From: Sphingomonadaceae bacterium 3R27E2-A
GTDB taxonomy: Bacteria; Pseudomonadota; Alphaproteobacteria; Sphingomonadales; Sphingomonadaceae
Assembly (NCBI GenBank): GCA_005503165.1
Contig: SCNT01000044.1
Span: 1-35,369, forward strand
Length of the DNA: 35,369 nt
Direction: 5' to 3'
Shown: piece after piece, positions 22,790-30,319 of the stretch
Numbering within the stretch: position 1 is the stretch's first letter
Layout of the letters: each line of letters opens with the position of its first letter
The notes under the pieces: model-generated
What the model was told of the DNA's origin: nothing
The model's input: the letters and a program-made list of their open reading frames with translations, nothing else
Database searches by the model: none
Made by a program: the position numbers and the translations under genes

Positions 22790-24234
22790 AGGTGGATCAT
22801 GACCTGCTTGATCTGCATGAATTCCTCGAGCCCCGGCTTGCCGCCCTCGCGACCGAATCCGCTCTCCTTGAACCCGCCGAACGGCAGGTTGGGAGCCATC
22901 GGAAGCATGCCGTTGACCGAGATCGCGCCGGCCTGCAGCGCGCCGGCCATCCGGTGCGCCCGCTTGAGGTCATTGGTATGGATATAGCCGCCCAGACCGA
23001 AACGGCTGTCGTTCGCCTTCGCGACGACTTCGGCCTCGTCCTTGAACCGCAGGATGGCGAGCACCGGACCGAAGACCTCCTCGCGCGCAAGATGGCTGTC
23101 GTGCGCGACGTCGGCGAACACGGTCGGCTGAACGAAGGCGCCGCGGGCCAGGCTTCCCTCGCCGCGGGCGCCGCCGGCGACGAGCGTGCCGCCCGATTCC
23201 GCCTTTGCGCGGTCGATCACGCCCATGATCCGCTGCGCTGCCGCCTCGGTGATGACGGGCCCTACGAGCGTCTTGCTGTCGAGTGGGTCGCCGAGCGGAA
23301 AGGCGCGCGCGTGGGCCGCTACCTTGTCGACGAAGCTGTCGAAGACCGCATCATGGACATAGGCCCGGGTCGGCAGGACGCAGCCCTGTCCGGTGGCGAC
23401 GACGATCGAGCACATCGCGGCCATCTGGGCTGCCGCGTCAAGATCGGCATCGTCGAAGATGATGTTGGCCGACTTGCCGCCGAGTTCGAGGGCGACGGGT
23501 TTCAGCACCTCGGCCGCCCGCCGCATCACGATCTTGGCGACCTGCTCGCCGCCGGTGAAGCTGATCTTGCCGCAGCGCGCGTCGCCGATGAGCGCCTCGC
23601 CCGCTTCGGCATCGCCGGGGACGATATTGAGCGCGCCCTCGGGGAAACCCGCCTCGAGCGCGAGTTCGCCGAAGCGGAGCGCGACGAACGGCGTCTGCGT
23701 CGGCGGCTTGAGAACGACAGCGTTACCGCCGGCGAGCGCGAGAATGGCGGTCATCGAAATGGCGATGAGCGGCGAATTCCAGGGAATGATGACGCCGATA
23801 ACGCCGATCGGCTCATGTTTCGCATATGCGAGGCCGCTTGCGCCGATCGGTTCGGTAATCGTGCCCTCGACCTTGTCGGCCCAGCCGGCGTAGTAGCGCA
23901 TCCAGGCGAGCGCGAGGCCGGGTCCACCCACCGACAGCGGAGTGCCGACTTCGAGCGCCGCAGCGCGGTTGAACCAGTCGGTTTCGCGCTCGACGAGTTC
24001 GGCAAGCTTGAAGAGGCAGTCGCGGCGCCGTGCCGGCCCGTAGGCGATCCAGGCCTTCTGCCCGGCGACCGCCGAGGCGAGCGCGGCATCGACTTCGGGG
24101 GCGCCCGAGATGTTGACCCTGGCCTGCGGCTCGCCGGTCGCGGGATTGATGTGGTCACGCGCGCCGAGCGACGTCTCCGCGAGGCGGGCGCTTCCGACGA
24201 GGGGCCGCGCGTCCGAAAGGATCTGCATCGCCAT
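22786..24234 (-). CDS. NAD(P)-dependent aldehyde dehydrogenase
   Basis: The 482-residue protein contains the full ALDH active site: Asn153 (IPWNSPL), Lys176 (VLKPPTQTPF), Glu250 (LELGGKSAN) and the nucleophile Cys285 (GQGCVLPTR). The NAD-binding FTGGEQVAK segment is at about 226-234. It converts an aldehyde to a carboxylic acid. Its ATG overlaps the SDR stop by one base (TGATG), and its own stop overlaps the GMC start, so three genes are translationally linked. A second Met at residue 3 is an equally possible start. Given the neighbours, the pathway alcohol-aldehyde-acid is the likely context. Confidence 0.93.
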   Translation of the reverse strand: MAMQILSDARPLVGSARLAETSLGARDHINPATGEPQARVNISGAPEVDAALASAVAGQKAWIAYGPARRRDCLFKLAELVERETDWFNRAAALEVGTPLSVGGPGLALAWMRYYAGWADKVEGTITEPIGASGLAYAKHEPIGVIGVIIPWNSPLIAISMTAILALAGGNAVVLKPPTQTPFVALRFGELALEAGFPEGALNIVPGDAEAGEALIGDARCGKISFTGGEQVAKIVMRRAAEVLKPVALELGGKSANIIFDDADLDAAAQMAAMCSIVVATGQGCVLPTRAYVHDAVFDSFVDKVAAHARAFPLGDPLDSKTLVGPVITEAAAQRIMGVIDRAKAESGGTLVAGGARGEGSLARGAFVQPTVFADVAHDSHLAREEVFGPVLAILRFKDEAEVVAKANDSRFGLGGYIHTNDLKRAHRMAGALQAGAISVNGMLPMAPNLPFGGFKESGFGREGGKPGLEEFMQIKQVMIHL

Positions 24235-25019
24235 CAGCCCTTGGTGAAACCGCCATCGACCAGCAGCTCGGCGCCGGTGATGTAGCTTGCTGCGTCGCTG
24301 GCAAGGAAAAGGACGGCCCGCGCCATTTCGATCGGATCGGCGGCGCGGCCCATGACCGAGCGGCCCGGAATCGTCGCAGGACCGGTGATCGCGACCGTCG
24401 AGGCGTGCATCTTCGCTACGCCCGGCGTCGTCATGCCGCCCGGGAGCACCGAGTTTACGCGAATGCCCGCCTTGGCAAATTCCACGGCGGCAAGGCGGGT
24501 GATCGCATCGACCCCTGCCTTTGCGGCGTCATAATGCATGTTCGGAAAGATCGTCGGATGCTGCGCGCTCATCGAGGAGATGTTGACGATCGATCCCCCC
24601 TTGCCGCGCATCTGTTCGACGGCCTGGCGAAGACAGAGGAAGGTTCCGCGCGAGCAGACGGCCTGCATGCGGTCCCATTCGTCGACGCTCATCGACATGG
24701 TGTCAGCCTTGTTCCGGTACGCGGCATTGTTGACGAGAACGTCGAGCGGCCCGAACGTCGCGGCGCTCTCGGCGAAAGCCCGTTTGACCGCCGCTTCGTC
24801 GGCGACGTCGATTTGCACCGCCACGGCGCGATCCCCGACATCGAATTCTTCGACCGTCGCTTTCGCCGCTTCACCATCGAGATCGGCAACGACGACCCGC
24901 GCCCCGACGTCGAGGAAGAGCTCCGCCGTAGCCTTGCCGAGCCCGGAGGCGGCGCCCGTAATCAACGCGACCTTTCCGTTCAGCGAAAAGGATGCCAGCG
25001 CGGTATCGGACCTGCTCAT
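24234..25019 (-). CDS. Short-chain dehydrogenase/reductase (SDR)
   Basis: This 261-residue classical SDR has TGAASGLGKAT (residues 21-31), VLVNNA, catalytic Ser148/149 (NISSMSA), Tyr163 and Lys167 (HYDAAK), and an Asp after the second strand (ADLDGE), which suggests NAD. It probably oxidises a secondary alcohol. ATG 25019 follows GAGGGAGAG. It is the first gene of the leftward SDR-ALDH-GMC operon, divergent from a rightward SDR-crotonase operon across 166 bases. Substrate unknown. Confidence 0.9.
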   Translation of the reverse strand: MSRSDTALASFSLNGKVALITGAASGLGKATAELFLDVGARVVVADLDGEAAKATVEEFDVGDRAVAVQIDVADEAAVKRAFAESAATFGPLDVLVNNAAYRNKADTMSMSVDEWDRMQAVCSRGTFLCLRQAVEQMRGKGGSIVNISSMSAQHPTIFPNMHYDAAKAGVDAITRLAAVEFAKAGIRVNSVLPGGMTTPGVAKMHASTVAITGPATIPGRSVMGRAADPIEMARAVLFLASDAASYITGAELLVDGGFTKG

Positions 25020-25109
25020 TCGTTTCTCTCCCTCGACCGTTCGCCTCTCCGGGCGGCGGCGATCATTTTATTGCACACCAGGCAATTGCCATCACCTGAA
25101 AATCATGCA

Positions 25110-25122
25110 ACCTAGTTAGCTG
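25110..25122. promoter_or_regulatory. CTAAC-type operator candidate in the divergent SDR/SDR gap
   Basis: Read on the minus strand, this is AGCTAACTAGGTT, matching AACTAACTTAGTT at 16397-16409 in 10 of 13 positions. The flanks also agree (ATCA before and a GATT nearby after). It lies in the only AT-rich part of the gap between genes starting at 25019 and 25186, so it could control both directions. Confidence 0.35.
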
Positions 25123-25185
25123 ATTATCGATGTAGCGCAAGAGCCCTCCACGGGCCGGCAGACTTTTTTGGGCAGGAGGATCGGC

Positions 25186-26115
25186 ATGGCGGACCGCTTT
25201 GCAGGCAAAGTAGCAATCATCACCGGCGCGGGTCGCGGCATCGGACGGGCTACCGCCATGCTGCTGGCGGCCGAGGGGGCGAGCGTCGTCGTCAATGACC
25301 TCGGCGGCGGCCCGCAGGGCGGCGGCGGCAACAGCTCGGTCGCGGGCGAGGTCGCCGAAGCGATTCGCGCCGCCGGCGGGAAGGCGATCGCCGAGACCTC
25401 GAGCGTCGCCACGATGGAAGGCGGCCAGGCGGTCGTCGACGCGGCGATCAAGGAATATGGCCGCCTCGACATTCTCGTGAATAATGCCGGCATCATCCGT
25501 CCGAAGCGGATCATGGAAATGACCGAGGCCGATTGGGACATGGTGATCGGCGTCAATCTCAAGGGCTATTTCGCGACCGTGCGCGCGGCGGCCGAGCATC
25601 TCGTCAAGCAGGGCGGATCGATCGTCAACTTCAGTTCGCCCTCGGGCTTCGGCCATTATGGCATGTCCAACTATGCGGCCGCGAAGGAAGGCGTCGTCGG
25701 TTTCACCCGGTCGATCGCGCGCGAGCTTGGCGAGTTCGGCGTTCGCGCCAACGCGATCCGCCCGATCGCGGGCAACAGCGCCATGGCGATTCCCGAAGTC
25801 TATGAGACGATCAGCTATTCGATCGAGAAGCTGCGAATCCCCTATATTTCGAACCAGTGGTTGAGCGACGGCGGCGTGCAGGGCCTTCCCGAGCATGTCG
25901 CGGCGCTCGTCGCCTGGCTCTGCAGCGAGCAGGCCTCCGCGATCAACGGCCGCGAGCTGTACATCAACGGCGGCCAGCTTTCGTTCGTCCAGGAGCCGGA
26001 ACTGATCCGCACCCGTTGCAATCCGCAGGGCTGGACCCTCGAAAGTCTTTCCGATGCTGGCACGACGGCCGCGCTGACCTATGATCAGCGCGACCGCTAC
26101 ACCGGAAAGGCCTGA
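25186..26115 (+). CDS. SDR-family 3-hydroxyacyl-CoA dehydrogenase-like (MFE-2 type)
   Basis: The 309-residue SDR has TGAGRGIGRAT (residues 13-23), an insertion VVVNDLGGGPQGGG after the second strand, Ser150/151 (NFSSPSG), Tyr163 and Lys167 (NYAAAK). The NDLGG insertion is characteristic of the dehydrogenase domain of peroxisomal multifunctional enzyme 2 and related bacterial enzymes that oxidise 3-hydroxyacyl-CoAs. About 45 extra C-terminal residues (from SFVQEPELIRT) are also common in this subgroup. ATG 25186 has an excellent AGGAGGA. It heads a rightward operon with two crotonases and an MFS transporter, consistent with beta-oxidation. Confidence 0.9.
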   Translation: MADRFAGKVAIITGAGRGIGRATAMLLAAEGASVVVNDLGGGPQGGGGNSSVAGEVAEAIRAAGGKAIAETSSVATMEGGQAVVDAAIKEYGRLDILVNNAGIIRPKRIMEMTEADWDMVIGVNLKGYFATVRAAAEHLVKQGGSIVNFSSPSGFGHYGMSNYAAAKEGVVGFTRSIARELGEFGVRANAIRPIAGNSAMAIPEVYETISYSIEKLRIPYISNQWLSDGGVQGLPEHVAALVAWLCSEQASAINGRELYINGGQLSFVQEPELIRTRCNPQGWTLESLSDAGTTAALTYDQRDRYTGKA

Positions 26116-26118
26116 CCC

Positions 26119-26946
26119 ATGATCGACCCCGCCCTCAGTTCCGAGAGCCTGACATTCGAACTGCGCGGGGAGATTGCGCTCCTCACGCTCGCTCGCCCCG
26201 AGGCCGGCAATCCCTTGCCTCCCGGCGGCGTCGAGCAATTCAAGGCCATCTGGGACGAGGTGAAGACCAACGCTGCCATCCGCGCGGCGGTCGTGACGGG
26301 GACCGGCGAGCGTCACTTCTGCACCGGGGCCGATGTCTCGGCGCTGCGCACGGGCGGGGACGGCAAGCCCGGGCTCCGGAATGTGCCGATGGACCAGGCG
26401 GTCCGCGCGTCGCCCTATCAGAACCGGGTGATGAAGCCCGTGATCGCCGCTGTGAACGGCCTTGTGAACGGGGGCGGCCATCATCTCGTCGCCGACGCCG
26501 ACATCGTCGTCGCCTCTCGCAACGCGGCCTTCATGGATACGCATGTCAATGTCGGACAGGTTGGCGCGATCGAGAATATCGGGCTGACCAAGCGCCTGCC
26601 GCTCGGCACGGCGCTGCGGATGACGCTGCAGGGCAAGAGTTTCCGGCTGACCGCCGATCGGGCCTGGCAGCTCGGCTATGTCGACGAGCTCGTCGAGACC
26701 CCTGGCGAAGTGCTGCCTAAGGCGATGGAGATCGCCCTCGAGATTGCGAAGAATTCGCCGCAGGCGGTCGCCTTGTCGAAGCAGGCGATCTGGAACTCGC
26801 TCGAGACAGGCTACACGCCGGCGTGCGAGCTGGGATGGAGCCTCATCCGCAACCAGTGGAGCCATCCCGATTTCGAGGAAGGCCCGAAGGCGTTTGCCGA
26901 GAAGCGCGAACCGCAATGGAATCCCGACCCCAACGCCCGGCGTTAG
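26119..26946 (+). CDS. Crotonase-fold protein with both hydratase glutamates replaced
   Basis: The 275-residue crotonase-superfamily protein has the typical core (VVTGTGERHFCTGADVSAL and AAVNGLVNGGGHHLVADADIV). The canonical hydratase acids are not there: the Glu of GGGCEL is His122 (GGGHHL), and the Glu of the GQPE motif is His142 (MDTHVNVG). A Glu lies further on at 152 (GAIENIGLT). The protein is therefore annotated by fold; the reaction could be hydrolysis, isomerisation, ring cleavage or another enoylate-type step rather than hydration. It starts three bases after the SDR stop and is 25 bases before the second crotonase. Confidence 0.85.
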   Translation: MIDPALSSESLTFELRGEIALLTLARPEAGNPLPPGGVEQFKAIWDEVKTNAAIRAAVVTGTGERHFCTGADVSALRTGGDGKPGLRNVPMDQAVRASPYQNRVMKPVIAAVNGLVNGGGHHLVADADIVVASRNAAFMDTHVNVGQVGAIENIGLTKRLPLGTALRMTLQGKSFRLTADRAWQLGYVDELVETPGEVLPKAMEIALEIAKNSPQAVALSKQAIWNSLETGYTPACELGWSLIRNQWSHPDFEEGPKAFAEKREPQWNPDPNARR

Positions 26947-26971
26947 GGGCACCAGTCACAGGAGCGACTTT

Positions 26972-27799
26972 ATGACCGACAACGGCGCGACCGAGGTCAT
27001 CGAATATCAGAATGCCCGCCTCGAGATCGAGGGCCCGCTCGCGACCTTCTGGTTCAGCGATCCCGAGAAGCTCAATGCGCTCAATCCGGGCATGGTCGAA
27101 GCGCTCTATGCAGCACTGATCGAGGTCGCCAAGCCGCGTCGTCATATCCGCTGCTTGATGATCACCGGCGAGGGCCGGGCCTTCTCGGCAGGCGCCAACC
27201 TCTCTTCGGGCGCCGCGAAAGCGGAGCGCACCCGCGCCGAGCCGCCGGTGATCCAGTCGGTCGCCGGAACCTTCCACCCGCTCGTCCGCCGCCTTCGCGA
27301 TCTCGAGATACCGGTCGTCGCCGCGGTCAACGGTCCCTGCGTCGGCTTCGGCTTCGCGATCGCGCTGCTTGCCGACTATATCGTCGCCTCCGAAAAGGCC
27401 TTCTTCCTCGTACCTTTCGCCAGTCTCGCGAGCTGCACCGATTCGGGGATCACCTGGCTGCTGCCGCGCGCCATCGGGACGCCGCGCGCGCGCGCGATGA
27501 TCATGCGCGCCGAGCGGCTCTACGCCGAAAAGGCGCACGATTGGGGCCTCGTCAATGAAGTTGCCTCGGAAGAGGCCTTCCGCGATGCGGCGCGCGCTGT
27601 CGCGCTCGACTATGCAAATGGCCCCACCGTCGCGCTCGGCATCATGCGCCAGCTGTTTCAGTCGGGACCCGAGCGGACGCTCGACCAGCATCTCGAAGCC
27701 GAGGTGCGCGGCGTCGCGCGCACGGCGCGGACCAAGGACAACACGATCGCGATCGGCAATTTCGGCAAGAAGACCAGGCCGGAATTCGTGGGTGAGTGA
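26972..27799 (+). CDS. Enoyl-CoA hydratase/isomerase family protein, PaaG-like
   Basis: The 275-residue crotonase has the oxyanion-hole segments (GRAFSAGANLSS and GPCVGFGFAIALL) and a single active-site acid at Asp157 in SCTDSGITWLLPR. This TDSG-W pattern resembles the VPDSG motif of PaaG-type isomerases, which use one Asp, while the two hydratase glutamates are Ala and Phe. A double-bond isomerase role is therefore more likely than hydration. ATG 26972 follows CAGGAG. Its stop codon overlaps the GTG of the MFS gene by eight bases. The length equals its neighbour's, but sequence similarity is low, so they are not a recent duplication. Confidence 0.88.
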   Translation: MTDNGATEVIEYQNARLEIEGPLATFWFSDPEKLNALNPGMVEALYAALIEVAKPRRHIRCLMITGEGRAFSAGANLSSGAAKAERTRAEPPVIQSVAGTFHPLVRRLRDLEIPVVAAVNGPCVGFGFAIALLADYIVASEKAFFLVPFASLASCTDSGITWLLPRAIGTPRARAMIMRAERLYAEKAHDWGLVNEVASEEAFRDAARAVALDYANGPTVALGIMRQLFQSGPERTLDQHLEAEVRGVARTARTKDNTIAIGNFGKKTRPEFVGE

Positions 27800-29051
27800 C
27801 ATAGCGGCCGCAGGCGCCAGGAGCGAGTGGCGCGCCGGCTGGCCGCTTGTCCTGACATCGGCGGTGGGCTGCGGCTTCGCCGCGACGCACGCGGTCACCC
27901 TCGGCTCCTACATCGGGCCGCTCACCCGCGAGTTCGGGTGGACGCGCGAGGAGATCACGACCTGCCTGTTGTTCGGGGCGCTCGGCACGATCTTTCTCAC
28001 CCCCTTCCTCGGCCGGGTTCTCGACAGATTCGGCGCCCGGCGCATCGCGCTCGTCGGCGTCCCGGCCTATGCCTTTTCGCACGCGCTGTTCGGCTTTGCA
28101 GGCCCCTCGATCACGAGCTGGTATCTCGTCTGGGGCATATTGGCGGTCCTGTGCATGGGGATCAGTCCCGTTGCCTGGTCGATGGCGGTCGCGAGCCGGT
28201 TCGACCGGAACCGCGGCCTGGCGCTCGCGATCGTCCTCGCCGGCATGAGCGTCAATACCGCCATAATGCCCTACCTCTCCGTCCAGATGATCGACGCCTA
28301 TGGCTGGCGCGCGTCCTATTGGGCAACGGCGCTGCTGGTTCTGGTCGTGGCGTGGCCGCTGACCTGGGCATTTTTCTATGACGCGCGTGACCTCGAGCGC
28401 GGCATCCCGGCCAAACACGAAGAGGCCATCACGGCGCCGTCGCTTCCCGGCCGGACGCTTGCCGAAGCCATATGTTCGACGCTCTTCTGGCGGATCGCGC
28501 TGTGCATGGCGCTCGTCGGCGGCGCCTATTCGGCGATCTACATCCATTTCCAGCCGCTCATGACCGATGCGGGGATCGATCCGGCGCAGGCCGCGCTGCT
28601 CGCCGGGATCATCGGTCCAATTTCCTTCGCCTCGCGAATCGTGACAGGGTTGCTGCTCGACCGCTTCCCTGCCCCGATCATCGCCGCGGTCGCCTTCGCG
28701 CTGCCGATCGTGAGCTGTTTCCTGCTTCGCGGCTTCGACGGCAATCTTGTCGTGGCCGGGGTCGCCATCGCCTTCACAGCGATTGCGGCCGGCACCGAGG
28801 TCGACATGATGGCCTATCTTGCGAGCCGCTACTTCGGGATGAAGAGCTTCGGCGTCATCTATGGCTGCATCTTTTCCACGCACACCATCCTGTGGGCGAC
28901 GATGCCGCCGCTGGCCGGCAAGATCTTCGACCGCACCGGCAGCTACGACAGCGCCTTGCTTCTGTTCGCGGCCATGCTGGCCGGCGGGGTGATGCTGGCG
29001 GCGACGCTCGGGCGCTATCCCGAATTCGATGCCGGGAAGGCGGCCGCCTAG
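27792..29051 (+). CDS. MFS transporter (second)
   Basis: The 419-residue protein has about 12 hydrophobic segments, an MFS loop motif GRVLDRFGARRIALVG, and IHFQPLMTDAGIDPAQAALLAGIIGP, which matches the MFS at 12404-13633. The two are divergent paralogues. I choose the GTG at 27792 because the hydrophobic N-terminal segment begins about 12 residues later and the frame upstream lies wholly inside the crotonase gene; the ribosome-binding site is weak, consistent with coupling. It closes the SDR-crotonase operon. Its TAG stop lies inside a palindrome that also contains the stop of the convergent nitroreductase gene. It is probably an importer of a pathway substrate. Confidence 0.87.
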   Translation: MSDIAAAGARSEWRAGWPLVLTSAVGCGFAATHAVTLGSYIGPLTREFGWTREEITTCLLFGALGTIFLTPFLGRVLDRFGARRIALVGVPAYAFSHALFGFAGPSITSWYLVWGILAVLCMGISPVAWSMAVASRFDRNRGLALAIVLAGMSVNTAIMPYLSVQMIDAYGWRASYWATALLVLVVAWPLTWAFFYDARDLERGIPAKHEEAITAPSLPGRTLAEAICSTLFWRIALCMALVGGAYSAIYIHFQPLMTDAGIDPAQAALLAGIIGPISFASRIVTGLLLDRFPAPIIAAVAFALPIVSCFLLRGFDGNLVVAGVAIAFTAIAAGTEVDMMAYLASRYFGMKSFGVIYGCIFSTHTILWATMPPLAGKIFDRTGSYDSALLLFAAMLAGGVMLAATLGRYPEFDAGKAAA

Positions 29052-29064
29052 GGTCAGGACCCTA
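29049..29064. terminator. 16-base palindrome containing both convergent stop codons
   Basis: TAGGGTC-AG-GACCCTA is a perfect inverted repeat. Its first three bases are the TAG of the MFS gene, and its last three, read on the other strand, are the TAG of the nitroreductase gene. The loop is short and no T tract follows, so it would be a weak terminator on its own, but it could act in both directions. Confidence 0.4.
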
Positions 29065-29727
29065 AGCGTCGAAGCCGAGGAAACGCACCTGTTCGCCGAG
29101 CGGGACGCGCTCGCGCTCGAAATTGTTTACCGGCGCCGCCGGATCCCGCCAGCCGATACCGAGGCCGCAGAACAGGAGCGTGTCGTCGGAAAGGCCCAGA
29201 TGCGCTTTGATCGTCCGGCCGTACATGCCCATATATTCCTGCGGGCAGCTGTCGAGGCCTTCGCCGCGCAGCAGCAGCATGATCGTCTGCAGCCACATGC
29301 CGACGTCCGACCATTGTGCTTCCTTCATGAACTTCGGGAAGTGACACAGCAGCAGGACCGGCGCGCCGAAGGACATAAGATTGGACCGCGCGAAGTCGGC
29401 GCGGCGGTCGGTCTGGTCGCGCTCGATCGTCATGGCGCCGTACATCGCCTGCCCGACCGCGCGAAGGCGCGCCTGATATTTGTCGACCTGCCCCGGGGCC
29501 GAGAAATCATATTCCATCGGACTGTCGGCTTCGCTGGCGAGCAGCTTTTCCTGGAGGGCGGCGAGCGGCTCGCCGGTCAGCACCAGCGCTTCCCAGGGCT
29601 GAAAATTGCAGCCCGAAGGCGCCATGCGCGCCTGGTCGAGGACGCGCTCGATCGTCTCGAAGGGAACGGGCCTGGCGAGAAAGGTGCGGATCGAGCGACG
29701 GCTTGCCACAGCTTCGGCAACGATCAT
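29062..29727 (-). CDS. Nitroreductase-family FMN oxidoreductase
   Basis: The 221-residue protein belongs to the nitroreductase fold: SRRSIRTFLARPV (FMN phosphate-binding Arg/Ser), APSGCNFQPWEALVL, WLQTIMLLLRGEGLDSCPQ and LFCGLGIGWRDPAAPVN. These enzymes use NAD(P)H to reduce nitro groups, quinones or enones, or act on ring double bonds. The start is ATG 29727, since the frame upstream of it overlaps the previous gene in another reading frame; AAGG lies nine bases before. It is the last gene of the leftward operon, 14 bases after the SnoaL-like gene, and ends against the MFS gene. With no nitro-compound context, quinone or enone reduction is as likely as nitroreduction. Confidence 0.87.
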   Translation of the reverse strand: MIVAEAVASRRSIRTFLARPVPFETIERVLDQARMAPSGCNFQPWEALVLTGEPLAALQEKLLASEADSPMEYDFSAPGQVDKYQARLRAVGQAMYGAMTIERDQTDRRADFARSNLMSFGAPVLLLCHFPKFMKEAQWSDVGMWLQTIMLLLRGEGLDSCPQEYMGMYGRTIKAHLGLSDDTLLFCGLGIGWRDPAAPVNNFERERVPLGEQVRFLGFDA

Positions 29728-29741
29728 CCGGAAAACCTTCG

Positions 29742-30305
29742 CTATTGGCCGAAGTCGAACATCGACCCGATGCGGGCCGGATCGATCGCAAGCGGACGTT
29801 CGTAGCTGCAATCGCTCCGGTCGCGCGCGGTCCGCCCGCCCGACGCGAGGGCCGCTGCGGCCTCGGGAGAGAGCCAGCTCTGCGACGGCACGCCGCCCCA
29901 GTCGGGGACGCATTTGCGCGCGGCAATTCGCCATTCCCCCTCACGGCGCTCCATCCTGTCGACATAGCGACCGCCACCGATGGTAAGTTTGCCATCATGA
30001 TGCATGCCGGCGAACATCCAGTAGGTTTCGCTATGCGCGCTATCCCCATCGAGTTCGCAGCTGTGGTTGGTCACGATATGCTGGTGCGCCGACTGAAGGC
30101 TTGCGTGCAACGCGAAAGCCCAGTCGGCGAAAGCCTCGGGACTCCCGACAAAGATACCATGGTCGTCGATCGCGTCGGGATGGTAGCAGGTCAGCAGCAA
30201 CTCGCGGTCCATCCGGTCGACCGCGCGGCAATAGCGGACGACCACATCATGGATCGCCTGACGGTCCCCCAGCTGGCGCACCGTCGTTTCGAAATCGGAT
30301 ACCAT
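29742..30305 (-). CDS. SnoaL-like / nuclear transport factor 2 (NTF2) fold protein
   Basis: The 187-residue protein starts with LGDRQAIHDVVVRYCRAVDRMDRELLLTCYHPDA, a typical SnoaL_4/NTF2-like opening with a helix pair and aromatic and acidic pocket residues. ETYWMFAGMH and GGGRYVDRMERREGEWRIAARKC form the strands of the cone. Members in catabolic clusters include isomerases, dehydratases and small subunits of dioxygenases, so the reaction is open. ATG 30305 follows GGGAG. The gene lies 14 bases after the KstD-like flavoprotein gene and 14 bases before the nitroreductase gene. It could act as a ketosteroid-isomerase-like enzyme beside the KstD-like protein, but this is inference. Confidence 0.85.
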   Translation of the reverse strand: MVSDFETTVRQLGDRQAIHDVVVRYCRAVDRMDRELLLTCYHPDAIDDHGIFVGSPEAFADWAFALHASLQSAHQHIVTNHSCELDGDSAHSETYWMFAGMHHDGKLTIGGGRYVDRMERREGEWRIAARKCVPDWGGVPSQSWLSPEAAAALASGGRTARDRSDCSYERPLAIDPARIGSMFDFGQ

Positions 30306-30319
30306 CGTCGGACTCCCGG

